DNA from: Marvania coccoides
Taxonomy: Eukaryota; Chlorophyta; Trebouxiophyceae; Chlorellales; Chlorellaceae
Direction: 5' to 3'
Assembly (NCBI GenBank): GCA_963854735.1
Contig: OY978106.1
Span: 930,001 to 994,000 of the forward strand
DNA: 64,000 nucleotides
Shown: positions 1 to 10,989 of the stretch, in pieces
How positions within the stretch are numbered: the first letter of the stretch is position 1
Layout: each line of letters begins with the position of its first letter
Made by a program: the position numbers and the translations under genes
Notes under the pieces: generated by a model
What the model saw: the letters and a program-made list of their open reading frames with translations, nothing else
Database searches by the model: none
What the model was told of the DNA's origin: nothing

Positions 1-1421
1 CGGCGCAGTGCATCAACCGCTGGCTGTCGGTGCGGCTGGAGCTGCTGGGCACGGGGGTGGTTTTTGGCACCGCTGTGATGGTGTCGTCAGCCATGCCCAC
101 CTCGCCAGGCATGGCTGGGTTGGCGCTGACGAGCGCCCTCAGCTTGACGGGGCTGCTGAACTGGCTGGTGCGGCAGAGCACCGAACTTGAGGTGTCGATG
201 AACGCGGTGGAGAGGATGATTGAGTACGACTCGGAGCCGACCGAGGCGCCTGCTGAGGTAAGATCAAACCAGCAGTCGATTCATTTTGTATAATAGCTTG
301 CCGGCGGTGGTGTTTTTTGCACGGCAAAATACCTCTGTTTTTACTTGATTTAACACCAATGTCATTAGTTATTTCCCCAATTATTTTCTTCTAAATCCTG
401 CGTATATATTAACGTTACGTTACCCCCTCCATTGCAGGTGCCGGAGCGGCGTCCGCTGCCGGCGTGGCCCTCCCAGGGCCGCATCCAGGTCGAAAACCTG
501 GTGGTGCGGTACCGCCCGGGGCTGGACCCGGTCCTCAAGGGCGTTTCTTTCGAGGTTCGACCCAGGGAGAAGGTGGGAGTAGTGGGTCGCACCGGCTCTG
601 GCAAGTCTACGCTCATGATGGCGCTGTACCGCATTGTAGAGCCCACTGGGGGGCGCATCGTCATCGACGGCATCGACGTCTCCACAATCGGTGAGATATT
701 TGCAGTTTGAGAAGCTGCAGATTATTCTCAACTTCTGCCGAGTTGGCCACCATTTTTTCAGTTTTTACTTGCTTTGCAGCCACGTGCTTCTTTTATTTTA
801 GTTTATAAAACATTGAAATTCGTCCTGATTAAATTAACTATTCATTTTTTCAACTTATTTCTTTTCCTGGCTGCAGGTCTCCGTGACCTCCGCTCCCGCC
901 TGGCTTTGGTGCCCCAAGACCCCGTGCTCTTCACCGGCACATTCCGCAGCAACCTCGACCCCTTTGATGCCTACGCCGCCGACGGAGACGCCCCCCTTTG
1001 GTCCGCCTTAGAGCGAGCAGGCCTCGCCGCCACCGTTCGCTCCTCCGCCAGCGGTTTAGACGCCCACGTGGCCGAGGGCGGCTCCAACCTGAGCGCGGGG
1101 CAGCGCCAGTTGCTTTGCATGGCGCGCGCGCTGCTGCGCCACGCGCGGGTGCTCATTCTGGACGAAGCAACCTCGTCCCTGGATGCCGCCTCCGACGCCG
1201 CCATTCAGGCAACGATTGCGACCGCGTTTAGGGACCGCACGGTGCTGACGATTGCGCACCGACTGCACACGATTGTGGGGTCTGATAGGGTGCTGGTGCT
1301 GGACCAAGGCAAGGTTGTTGAGTATGGGCCACCGGCGAAATTAATGGAGAGCGCCGGAGGGGCGTTCAAAGCACTGGTGGACGAAGCGAGCAAGCAGATG
1401 GACCACTCGTCTGATGGCTAA
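1..1421 (+). CDS. ABC transporter, ABCC/MRP subfamily, C-terminal part
   Basis: 5'-truncated by the window edge; about 350 residues remain in three exons (1-257, 438-690, 877-1421). The first exon carries the end of the second transmembrane domain and the ABCC signature 'TGLLNWLVRQ' followed by 'MNAVERM'. The second and third carry nucleotide-binding domain 2: Walker A GRTGSGKS, signature LSAGQRQ, Walker B VLILDEATSSLD and H-loop TIAHRL, all intact, so NBD2 should hydrolyse ATP. ABCC proteins export glutathione conjugates and other organic anions, often into the vacuole; the substrate here cannot be told. Both introns are GT-AG and AT-rich, and the splices restore conserved protein (ends TIG, resumes LRDLRSRL). 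It ends TAA at 1421 and runs convergently toward NPL4. Confidence 0.93.
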
Positions 1422-1874
1422 TGGTAGTGGAAGTATGGCAGTGAGATATTCTTTCTTTTGCATGTGTTTTATCTTTCTTTTTGGTCTCCTCCTTTCTCCG
1501 GTGGAAAGATTCTTCAGAGGCCTTGAAAGGTCGCCCTAGCCTTCAGAATAAATGTATTGATTAAGCACTAATCGATTTGATTTTTTTCCCTTCTTTTCCA
1601 CCCTACTTCTTTCTTAATTTTCAAATAAACCTACAAATTTTTCTTATTTTTGGCCTGCTGAGCGGACGCTTCCTATGATTCAACGATTTCATCTCCTCGA
1701 AATTCAGCGTGTCTACGAATGCCTAGCTGAAGCCCTCCGTTGTTTGAAAATTAGAAATTCAGGCTTTCTAGATGAAGCCAAAGGCCACGAAATATTGTTC
1801 TCTGTATTCCGCAATTCTTATTTTTTTAATTCGTTTACATGCTTTTATCATTCCCAGTCAGTTAATTAGTCTCA
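1422..1874. other. intergenic, convergent 3' flanks
   Basis: AT-rich space between the ends of the ABCC gene (+) and NPL4 (-). I see nothing beyond presumed 3' UTRs. Confidence 0.6.
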
Positions 1875-3430
1875 TCACAAACCCGCCAGCGAGTCCACGA
1901 TGATTTTATACCCCTCAGGCACAGGGCCCCCCCTGGCCACCGCCCCAGCCAACGCCGCCACATCCTCCTCCTGCAGCCCCGGCTGGCGCGCCAAAAACAG
2001 CAGCAGGTGGAAGTCCGCCAGCCGTTCGTTGTACGGCTTCCCCGAGCCGCGCTGGAGGTGCGCTTTGAGCTCCGCCGGCCCCTGCGGCAGCAACCGATTT
2101 TCAACCGGAAACGCCGTCCCAACCGGCCCGTCGTGGTCTTTGATGCCCACGGGCACGAGGAAGTAGTCTGCGTCGACCTCCGCCACGTCTTTGCTGGCCA
2201 CTATTACGGGAGATTTGTCCCTGAGGTCGTTGGGGTTCTGTACTGCCATTGTGCTGGTGGGCTCGCCTGTGGGCGGCACCTGGAACCAACCGTCCTTCCA
2301 CAGCTTGACGCATTGCGCGCTGACCTACAGGTAAAAACATCGAACAGAGAACCAAAAAAGCAGAGTGTGAGAAAAAGTCTGCGTCTCTTACGTAATCTAC
2401 TTTTTCAGCGCATTTTTCACTCTATAACAGTCAAATGAAGGGGAAAAGTAGAATTCATAATCAGCGTGTACCTGGAACGCCTCAAAGTGCACCTCCGGCG
2501 CCTCCCCCTCGTCCTCCGGCGGGAACATCGCCACCAGTGCCGTCACCGCCTTGTCCCCCATCTCGTTCTGTATTGCAGCCATCTGGCAGATCTCCTCCGC
2601 GCTACAAATGAACTCCCGCTCCTTGGTCGACTGCGTAAAGATCCACCCTACTTTTCTCCACCCAAACGCCTCTGCAACCACGTCCGCCATTCGTTCTTCC
2701 TCGGTCCCCCTTTCTAGCTGCAAACTGTCAGGGGAGCCCTCCTGCGGGGGCTCGTAGATGGCGTGCACGCTGACGCCGCCGCCCTCCTCGTCAAAGGTGC
2801 CGTACAGGAGGCCGCCGCGCTTGATGGAAAACGCCAACGCCGACTGGACGTAAGACTGAAAGGCGTTGGCAGCGTGAGAGTCAAAGGACACGGAGGAGCA
2901 GGCCGCGGTCTCTTGTCGCTCGATTCGGGTTTGGGCTGCCACCATGGCGCCCACGGTCATGTGAGCGCCAAAGGGGCGCCTGTCGAATTCAGACAGTTTG
3001 ACGCCTTCAACTTGGCGCTCAAAGTGGTAGAGGAGGTGCACCAGGGCGCCGTGGGCCACGCCTAAGCTAGAGAGGGAGGCCGAGGCGGCGACCATGTCGC
3101 GGAACTCGGCTGATGGGTCGCCATTGGTGGTCAGCTGCACAAGAATTGAAGGATTTGAACAAGTTGAGTTTGAGGAAAGGTTTCCGGGAGGGAGGGTGGG
3201 AGGGGTGGGACTCACCAGTTTTGGGTCCTGAGACAGCAGCATGTCCTCCATGGGGACGCCCAGCTTGTCGCGAATGGCCACTTTCAGGTCCTGCAAAGTG
3301 GCCGCGTCTGGGACCTCCACGCGCTCAAGTCCATCCCTGCGAGTGAAGTATGCATGGTGAGATCAAGGAAATCAATTCATGGCACCGGCAGTAGGAAAAA
3401 AACTCGCCTTGACCGGATTCGAACTATCAT
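1875..3430 (-). CDS. NPL4: NPL4, ubiquitin-binding cofactor of CDC48/p97
   Basis: Four exons (3430-3414, 3336-3216, 3134-2472, 2324-1875) give 416 residues, near the length of plant NPL4. NPL4 pairs with UFD1 and directs the CDC48 segregase to polyubiquitinated substrates in ER-associated degradation and chromatin extraction. The N-terminal UBX-like domain (MIVRIRDGLERV, VAIRDKLGVP) is followed by an MPN-type domain (RRPFGAHMTVGAMV, VGWIFTQS) and the C-terminal region FEAFQVSAQCVKLWKDGWF. The metazoan NZF finger is absent, as in plants and yeast. The start lies in a 17-base coding exon whose last two bases complete an Arg codon across the intron, restoring the family motif RDGLERV. Intron 2 is 81 bases with no in-frame stop, so retaining it would insert 27 residues. 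It is divergent from CKS1. Confidence 0.95.
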
Positions 3431-3750
3431 TTTTGTGATCAAAGGCTTGTCTCTCTCTAGTTCTCTCCCCCGCGCGATGTCGTATCAATGATATCTAAGC
3501 TGTAATCTATCGATTACAAATTTGAAAGCGGGATGAGAATTGGGGTGGGGTGTTCACTTCAAGATTTTTTTTGTTTTTGCTGAATTTCAAGGGGAAGCCA
3601 TTTTGTCAACCTCGTACGAACCATTGCAAAAAAAAAATCTTAGGAACTTGGAGCTTCGCCCGACCAATAGAGCGTCAGCAAGAGTCCCAGCGAAGCTCAC
3701 ATAATTTATTTTATTTTTTTCTAGATCGCCGAGTGACAAAAGCTTGAATA
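3431..3750. promoter_or_regulatory. divergent intergenic region NPL4 / CKS1
   Basis: About 320 AT-rich bases separate two divergently transcribed start codons, so both promoters must lie here or in 5' UTRs. I see no clear TATA box or repeated motif. Confidence 0.5.
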
Positions 3751-4226
3751 ATGTCGATGTCCTTCCAGCTGCAAGTCTCTAAAGAGCTTCAGGACCAAAT
3801 CTGCTACAGTGCCAAGTACAGCGATGATGCAAGTGGAACGAGCATTGGGCGTGAACACCAAAATCAATCTTGTTTGACTGGGTTTACTTCCCCTCTCTCT
3901 TCTTGCAGAATTTCGAATACAGACACGTCGTGCTACCCAAAGAGATGGTGCCCAAGGTTCCTAAGCATCTCTTGTCTGAAGTACGCTTCTTCTTCGATTT
4001 TTTTAATTCAATTTTCTATGTGACTCCCCTCTCTCATTCAAATTCACCTTGCCTCTTGCAGGTCGAGTGGCGGTCGCTAGGGGTCCAGCAATCTCGCGGC
4101 TGGGTGCACTACGCCATCCACACTCCAGAGCGGCACATCCTGCTGTTCAGGCGGATGCACAACAACGAGGTATCTGACAAGTCCCAGCACCAACAGATTC
4201 AGAAGCAGGCCGTGCCCGCCAAGTAA
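3751..4226 (+). CDS. CKS1: cyclin-dependent kinase regulatory subunit CKS1
   Basis: Three exons (3751-3828, 3909-3980, 4062-4226), 104 residues. CKS1 binds CDK and phosphorylated CDK substrates and promotes their multisite phosphorylation in the cell cycle. Family residues are clear: Y..KY.DD, then FEYRHVVLP (anion-binding Arg), [25 protein letters not shown]. The first intron must begin GCAAGT, directly after Asp-Asp: no GT donor gives the conserved junction DD-NFEYRH, so this is a GC-AG intron. The C-terminal tail of about 20 residues is rich in Gln, longer than in yeast or plants and unassigned. Another GTATCT lies at 4171, just after the CKS fold, and could serve as an alternative donor. 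Confidence 0.96.
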
Positions 4227-4547
4227 TAGAGGAAGGCTAGAAATTTTGGCAACTAGCTGCAAAAGAGCCATGCCTAGAAGATGCCAAATATATAACGAAA
4301 TAATTTCTGGCGTTCAGCAGGCATTTTCCCTGCTGATAGAGGAGCAAACCAATGATAACTGTAGCCTGCTAAACAAAAATACATTTTATCAAGATTTCCC
4401 TTGCCTTTTACTCCTTTGCCCTATGTGTGTATTCTTTATTTCCTAACGAGCGGTCTTGTCCGTTTATAATTTTTGCAGACCTTTATTTTCCATTTCAAAA
4501 ATTAGCAGATACCTGCCTTTCCCCCTGTAATAAATGTCAAAATAAGT
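4227..4547. other. intergenic, convergent 3' flanks
   Basis: About 320 AT-rich bases between the ends of CKS1 (+) and UFSP2 (-). Nothing else is seen. Confidence 0.6.
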
Positions 4548-6569
4548 TTACACCATCTTTGGGCGCTGGGGGCAGAGCAGGTTGTAAAAAGTAGACGCAA
4601 ATAATTCTCCACCGGCAGAAGCCTTGTCGCCTGGCCGCTTCCAGGCCACCCACTGCCCACTGCGAATCCTGCTAATATCGTCTGTGCCCGTGTAGTGCGG
4701 ATCCAGGATTAAAAAGGCGCACTCTCCACTAGACTCGTTGTAGTCAATGCCTAGCAGCGTGTAGGCCAGCACACCGCCGCCCATCATAATGGGAGTACCT
4801 GAATAATAGTATGATTAATTACAGAATTTAAAATAGCACAAATGAGAGAAAATATCGCATTCAGCTTCGAAAAACTCAGGAACGGCATTTTTTTCCTTTC
4901 CCTTAAAAACATATTTTAGAGAGTTTCTGTGCCATTTTCAAGTGGGCAATGCCTTTGAAAATTATTTGACGGTGTTCTCTTACCTTGAGAGTCGAAATGG
5001 TTTGCGATTTCCCTGGCTTTGGTGGCCATGTCTTTGCCACTGGCCACAGTCATCACTTTGCACTCAACCCCCAGCAGGGAATCCAGAACGAAACCTAGCT
5101 CGATGGCCCCGATCCACTGCTTGCTGCCCATAAACTCGACGGGCTTGTCCCCCAGCCCAACCAACGTCGATTGAATCTCCCGGTGAGATGGCGGTGCCTG
5201 CCAAAACAAGTCATTAATACTCAAATAGGTGAAAAGAAATGACGAATACTGCTCAGCTTTACTAATCACCAACGAGTTTTTAATCCGCGAAAAATAATCA
5301 GCAGTGAGCATTAATTCAACGCACCTTTGCTGTGTAGTGCTGGCGCTGAAACCAGGAACAAATGGTTTGCAGAGAGCGGTACGCACACCCCCACCCTGAG
5401 TCATCCATGCCGTCCTGCATGTAGTGGAAATACTCGTAGTCACCGCGAATGAGATGCACTTTGCCGCCAGGAACTCCGGACGCTGCCAAGCCTACGTGGA
5501 CATTACTCAACCGCTGCTGCGCCTGCTTCGTTTTGGGGCCGTCAGAAGGGTCAGCAGATGCACCTGGGTCGACTGCATTGGCGGCACGCAGCAGGGGGCG
5601 GTCCCCTGGCAGCCCAAACGCAGCGTGCAGAGTGGCACGCTTTGGCCGCAGCCCCGCTTCGTCTGCTTCGCTGCAGGGGGTCGGTAGGGGGTACACCACC
5701 GTGAGATGGTGAGCCAGACCCGGCGGCGCAAAGTGCAGCGCTCGCAGCGGCAGCGGGAGCTCGTTTCGCGCCTCAAGGTCGGCTTGTGCAGAGGTGAGTT
5801 GCGCTACCAAGCCCGGAACGATGAATTTCTGGGCAGCAGCGGCGGTGGAGGCAGTTGGAGGGACGTACGCGAGCACGTCAAGGTGCACAGCAGACCACCG
5901 CACCGATTTTGCGGACGGTTGGATGTCAGCGGCAGGAGCCATCGGCTGTGCAGTGCGGCGGCGGCACAGCGGTCGCAGCACGAGCGGACGTTCCCAGGGG
6001 GCCTCCCCGACGGGCTTTTCGCCAACAACGCGTGGCTGAGCGGCCGACTCCACCAGAAAAGTGACGTCAGGGCCGCATAAGGCCGCCTTCCACCCCTCTA
6101 TTTCGGCCGAGACGGAGCTGTCGGTAGAAACTTCAACGGGGAGGTCTACTGAACAGCGCACCAGGCTGCGGGTGCGCTGCAGATGGTCGGGCGGAAGCTG
6201 TTCAACTGCGAGGACAGCGCTGCCGCCCGGGCCCGCAAACTGCAGAGCGCCTGAAGGAGAGACGGTGACCGAGAGAGCAGCGGTGGAAGAAGGGCCCAGA
6301 GAGCCCACCGCTTTGAGCGGCGCTGGGAGCAGGGCGTCGAGTATGGCTGCGAAGGTGGTCATGGGCGTGTGGGCAGGGGACTGGGTTGAGGAAAGGGGAG
6401 AGATCAAGCAACACGCACCTGCTGCTCCCTTCGATGGCAAAGCTGCTGCGCCCACGATGATGGTGGCGCCCCCTTCTTCATACCCTATCAATACCCCGCC
6501 TGCATTTGAGCTGCACAGCGCCTGGATCCGCTCCTCGCATGCTCCAGTCTGATATTTGATTGATCGCAT
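4548..6569 (-). CDS. UFSP2: UFM1-specific protease 2 (UfSP2-type cysteine peptidase)
   Basis: Three exons (6569-5325, 5197-4984, 4798-4548) give 569 residues. UFSP2 matures UFM1 and removes it from targets such as ribosomal protein uL24 at the ER. The peptidase C78 domain fills the last 190 residues: catalytic Cys in [13 protein letters not shown], then [31 protein letters not shown], and the Asp-x-His pair in LILDPHYTG. The first 380 residues are a poorly conserved, Ala/Pro-rich region as in animal and plant UFSP2. Junctions are phase-consistent ([20 protein letters not shown]). The start is the first ATG of the open frame. It is a good indicator that the organism runs UFMylation. Confidence 0.93.
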
Positions 6570-7021
6570 AGTTTTTGAAAGTATTATTAAATCACTCGTT
6601 CATACAGCTCCATAAGCTCATTTAATTATTTATTTCGAGAAAGTAAACATTCATAATCGAGCTTTTCTCTTAAGGAGGGGGAGAGAAATTATCATCACAT
6701 CACATGGGCTGGCACCGCCATGATGAGTCTCTCTTTTATTGGCAAAGGCCAGGCCACAAGATCCGTACCCAAATTCGACAGATTGCAATCAATCAGCTAG
6801 CCTAAGCAAATCAAAGCAAGCACAAAAAAAAAATGAAATTCTAGTTGGCTGGAAGGTTGGTCAGCCTTGCTTCACCAACGCAATTCAAGGGGAGGACATT
6901 GAAATATACAAATCCAGGGATTTTACGCTCAGGCGCACGCTAAAGAGAGGGTACAAAAATCTACAGCGCGCGAGGTTCTTATGTATCAAAATTTCAAATT
7001 TCATTTCGACCAGCGCTTCGT
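6570..7021. other. intergenic
   Basis: Holds the UFSP2 promoter side and the 3' end of the next minus-strand gene. AT-rich; a plus-strand frame at 6739-7047 has no coding character. Nothing else is seen. Confidence 0.55.
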
Positions 7022-8634
7022 TCATGCCTCAGTCAACTTGGCCTTGACGCGGTCAATTTCCACCTGCTGCATGCCTGCGCTGCGCAGGTAGCTGTGCACG
7101 TCGCCGTACTTTGCGTGCAGGTAGTCCAGGGTGGCCTCCATGGTGCCAGCAGCAGAAGCTATGATCTCATCTGTGGTCATCTCCTCTGCAGAAATAGAAT
7201 ATTTGAAGGGAAGTAGGGTAAAATGTTGAACATCTAGTGTATCTTCAAATAATACGATTTAAATATACAAAAAAAGGAGGCATTAGGAAACAGTGCTGGC
7301 TGCAAATATTTCTCTCTCCAATAATAATTATATGCCATCTTTCGAAATAAAAAATGAACATCGTACCTGGCAAACCGAAAAGCAGGCGGCTGTCCCGCCC
7401 CTCCCTCAACAGCGACTCAGACTGGGCGTAGTCGGTGATGATGACGTGGCGGGGCACGTCGCACAGCAGATAGACGAGCATCACTATCAGTCCAGTGCGG
7501 TCTTTGCCGTGGATGCAGTGGATCACGACGGGCAGGTGGTCTTCGCAGATGAGCAGCCGCAGCGCCGACGCCAGGTTGCCTTTGGAGCGCTCCAGAATGA
7601 TCTGCAAGCGAGTTAAATAGACAGAGGCAGTAGGAGAGTAGGCATAGATGGATTGAACAACACAACAATCAAATTCAGCTGCAAAATGTGCGAAGGAAAA
7701 ACACACACTGCAGAAAGAGGAGGAAAGGAAAAAAAAAGCTCACTTTGTACAGCTTGAAGTAGCCCATGACTCGAGGGTCTGCCACCGCAGCGGCCACCTG
7801 CGGCTCAGGGTGCCGCCCTGTCAGCTTCAGGTAGACGACTTTTGCTTGCAGGCGGCCAGGCAGCGCCGCGAGGATGAACAACGAAACCAGGCCGGGCAAT
7901 AAATCCACTGCAGACTCACGGGGAGGGAAGTTTAGTAAAGGTAATTGGAACGAGGGCGTGGTTAGAAACGAGATTTTATATCACTCACCGTGGTACACTC
8001 GTGCTTCCACCCCGTACTGCTCAACTCCAGCTTCTGTGCAGCGCCAGCAGGGTGCCGCCTCCCTCACCTCCACCTCCTTCTTCAGCAGCGCCTCCAGGTC
8101 TTCGGGGTCAATGGGCTGCTTCTTGATGCGGTTCTTTATCCACAGCCACGCTTTGAGCGCTGCCCGGGCGACGGACTGTCTCACGTTGTGGCTCTGCACT
8201 CTGCAGGCGGGATCAGCCTTGCGCAGGTCAATAACGGTCTGAATATGAAAGAGGGAGGGAGAGAGATGAATGCAAGGGAACTCGAGTCAGTACAGAGGGG
8301 ATTATTGGGGGTTGGGGTTGGGGGGGGGGGGGTACAGTTGAACTTTTTCCCCCTCTCTGACCTTGACGCCCAGGCGTTTGAGCTGCGAAGGCGAGACCAC
8401 TTGAGAGCTCCTGAACACAATGCGGCTCCGCACCAGCTCTGTGATGGCCCCCAGGTCGCGCAGGTTGATGGAGTGCGACAGGAGGCGCTGCAAGTCGGCA
8501 ACCGACGCTGATGGCGCTTCTGCTTCGCCGAGGGTGGGGTGAATACCGTGCTCGGTGAGGGTGGCGCTCTTTCGGCGTAGATGCTTTATTGTAGCGGCAT
8601 CTCGGCGTGCTGAAACGTCTGAAAGGGCAGACAT
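7022..8634 (-). CDS. tyrosine/dual-specificity phosphatase with CxxGKDRTG loop
   Basis: Five exons (8634-8362, 8238-7989, 7907-7744, 7601-7364, 7185-7022), 362 residues, phases consistent. The P-loop reads HCIHGKDRTGL, the C(x)5R phosphatase motif in the form seen in the Y_phosphatase3 / LipA-like family, which includes phosphotyrosine and phosphoinositide phosphatases. N-terminal to it are the fold markers NLRDLGAI and GVKTVIDLR, the latter spanning the first splice. A central helix-rich segment (YHVDLLPGLVSLFILAALPGR) is hydrophobic and might touch membranes. After the P-loop come DYAQSE and a four-helix C-terminal part with TMEATLDYLHAKYGDVHSYL, as in bacterial and fungal relatives. The substrate is unknown. 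Confidence 0.85.
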
Positions 8635-8946
8635 TATGGTTCTCGCGAGAAAAGATCGAACGTGTTGGTCACAGAATGGCCCTTGACGGGCCTGTTTGGT
8701 TGCTCAAAAAAGCCAATAAATGCGCAAAAAAAATAAAGTGGGCGAATGGCAAAGAAGCAGGCTGAAATGGTGTGAATTTTGTGCATTAGTTTGGTCTTGC
8801 GTCATGCACATCATCATCTCAAAGATCATCCAGATGTGGTTTTATTCAAATAAATGCGTATTTAACATCGTTATTGCTTAGTAACTAATGCGCCAGATCA
8901 TCAACTGTATTATAAAACATTTCTGATTTATATAAATTCACTCGAA
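8635..8946. promoter_or_regulatory. divergent intergenic region, phosphatase / TIP41
   Basis: About 310 AT-rich bases between two divergent start codons; shared promoter space. No distinct motif seen. Confidence 0.5.
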
Positions 8947-9878
8947 ATGAAAAGCATAGACGCAAAAGGCGAGTTTATTATCTCTAAAAATACGCGACTT
9001 CATCTGAAACTAACCCATACTTGTCGTGCACTGCAGCCGTGCACGCAGCGGGGGGTGAGGTGTTGCCCGGCGGTTCTGGCGTGCGTGTGGCAGGCTGGAA
9101 AATCGCCACCCACCGAGGTCCCATCGCCTCCGACGCCTCCGCGGAGCACTTTAAGGATGCCCTGGGCGTGCTGGCCATCCCAGAGCAGTGGTACGACGCC
9201 AACGCCCTAGAAATTACTCACGAGGCTTCTGGGGTGATGCTTTCTTTTCGAGGGGAGGACGCGCTGCGGGCGTGGCACGCGGAGGAGGTCGCGGAGCAGC
9301 CCGTCCAGGTGGCGTCCTCCGAGCAGTGGACGCGCTCGAGGAAGCACGAAATGGAGGCGCACTCGGCAATACAGCTGGAGTATGACTGGACCTTCACCTC
9401 TCCCTACGCCGGAACGACCACCCTAGGGGGCGGGGAAGACGGCGCGACCGCGTGGCTGCCTACCTCGCAGCAGATGGACCGCGCGCTGCTGACCAGCCGC
9501 GACCCAATTCTATTTTTCGACGACATTCCGCTGTATGAGTCTGAGCTAGAAGACAACGGCGCGTCGCAGCTATCGGTGAAGATTAGGGTGATGCCCAATT
9601 GTTGGTACGTCCTGCTGCGGTTCTTTCTCCGGGTGGATGGCGTGATGGTGCGGCTGAGGGAGGCGCGGCTGTTTGCGAAATTCGGGGGAGAGGGGGGCTG
9701 CGCCGTGCTGCGGGAGGTGAAGCACCAGGAAGGTGCGTTTTCGGAGCTGCGGGCAGGCGGCGCGCCCCCAGAGGGGCCGGCTTACGCGGATTCTGACGCT
9801 GCGGCGGTGGCATTGTCGGCGGTGGCTCCTGTGGGGGTGAAAAAGTACGTGATGGAGAGGCTAGAGGTGCGCTACTAG
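8947..9878 (+). CDS. TIP41: TIP41-like regulator of PP2A-type phosphatase (TOR pathway)
   Basis: Exons 8947-8968 and 9037-9878 give 287 residues. TIP41 binds TAP42/PP2A catalytic subunits and links them to TOR signalling. Landmarks: AAGGEVLPGG, VAGWKIATHRGPI, LEITHEASGVMLSF, YDWTFTSPYAGTT, LLTSRDPILFFDDIPLYESEL and the signature MPNCWYVLLRFFLRVDGV. The long open frame lacks an ATG ahead of the conserved start. The best model takes the ATG at 8947, a 22-base coding exon and an intron starting GCGAGT (GC donor), with branch-like ACTAAC and acceptor CTGCAG, giving MKSIDAKAVHAAGGEVL. The first exon is inferred; the main exon is certain. Confidence 0.92.
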
Positions 9879-10261
9879 CAGTGAAGTGATGGGTTGGTTA
9901 TTAGATTAGAAACATGTGTGGAATTTGGTACTGTGCTGTGCGTGAAATGATGCATTGTGAATTTTATTTGATAAAAAGAAATTCTGTCGTAACGAAGTCT
10001 CTAGAGTATTTTTTTTGGATGGCGTGTTGAAAGGGAGAAGGCAAAGGAGATGGATTTCGAGCGCGCAGCAAAGGCGGATAATGCTGCCTGCCCCCAGTGC
10101 CGTTGCCGCATTGAAAAAGTTCGAAGCACAGCGCTTGACGCAACCCGCTGAAATCTTCTTCTTTGCTGCTTTGCCAAGACATTAAAGCATTTGTTGTGGA
10201 GACAAAATGAGGTGAGATAGCAGCAAATACTATTGAAGGAAAAAATATCACAATCTAAAAC
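9879..10261. other. intergenic
   Basis: 3' flank of TIP41 and start of the repeat-rich region. No gene seen. Confidence 0.5.
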
Positions 10262-10350
10262 GGCAGTGCGGCATCGGCGTATACATTATATGAACGTCCC
10301 TAGTACCTGAGGTAGATCCCACGGATGGGAGGGGGGCCCCGCTTTACTGT
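10262..10350 (+). repeat. dispersed repeat copy C1 (retroposon-like, partial)
   Basis: Diverged match to the copy at 14776-14958: both hold GTGCGG(C/T)ATCGGCGTA, GTACCTGAGGT(A/T)GATCCCACGGATGG and CTTACTGTGG-type ends. It stops where an exon-like stretch begins, read on the other strand. Confidence 0.65.
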
Positions 10351-10545
10351 GGCCGCGGCACGCCCCAAATCAGCGGCTCCAGGGCGGAGAGCCGATGGAA
10401 GTTGGCGGTGGCCATATTGGTGGACTGCCCAGAGGCAGCCTGAGCGGTGAGGGCCTCTTGGTGAGTGGCACTCGCCAGCAGCATGGCCTCGGCAGCCAGG
10501 GCAGCGGCCATATCGGCGATGGAACCGCCATGGTTCGCGACTGCA
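10344..10545 (-). other. coding-like stretch, possible exon or retroelement ORF remnant
   Basis: On the minus strand an open frame of about 65 codons ends at TAA (10346-10344) after a CTGCAG acceptor-like site near 10553. It is GC-rich in third positions and reads as an Ala-rich peptide (NHGGSIADMAAALAAEAM then a segment ending LIWGVPRPQ). The last bases before its stop, and the sequence beyond it, belong to the dispersed repeat. It may therefore be the end of an ORF carried by the repeat, or a captured exon. I recognise no family. Confidence 0.3.
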
Positions 10546-10619
10546 GGAGGCCTCTTTTACAGGTTAGAGGAGAGATACGACGGCCTTTGTCGCCGTCTCT
10601 GTGCGGAGTATAAACCCTC

Positions 10620-10620
<1 letters not shown>

Positions 10621-10653
<33 letters not shown>
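10621..10653. repeat. 33-base poly-T tract (poly-A on minus strand)
   Basis: Directly abuts the conserved end of repeat copy C2. On the minus strand it reads as a poly-A tail, as expected for a retroposed sequence. Confidence 0.8.
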
Positions 10654-10657
<4 letters not shown>

Positions 10658-10740
10658 GTTTTACATATGGTTGTAACGTCTCCTACAGAAGGATGCTCCT
10701 ATAGAGGCCTGCAAGGCGTGCCAACGGAGGCATGGTGCTC
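10654..10740 (-). repeat. dispersed repeat copy C2 with poly-A tail
   Basis: Its minus strand ends GACGTTACAACCATATG followed by TAAAACC and then A33. The same terminal block ends copies at 14958 and 20529, where the tail is (AACCTCCA)n instead. Sequence farther inward is diverged. Confidence 0.7.
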
Positions 10741-10989
10741 CCTGGTGGCGAATCATCATCAAACATCTGCTGCAAAAAAATTGGCAGAATCGGTGTACGC
10801 CATCGCTGATATACCTGCTTTTCATGCTAGAAAGTAGAGTCAAAATGCCGGAACACGCTTGAAAAAAGCGAGACAGGGGGTGGCGGCGAAAGCGAAAAAC
10901 CTTTGAAAATCGGCAAGAATTTCAAAACTTGATTTTGTAGAGCTGAGACGCCGCCAATCGCGCGGACAATGGTGTGGGGTGTGATGAAC

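Noticed and set aside
3405..3440. tRNA-like T-loop (GTTCGAATCC on minus strand) followed by a T run
   Set aside because: The T-stem does not close, and the same bases are the first coding exon of NPL4 (MIVRIR) with its donor.
6380..6417. 38-base GTGCGT...CAG stretch inside UFSP2 exon 1 as an intron
   Set aside because: Its removal would break the frame, and it is shorter than any accepted intron here.
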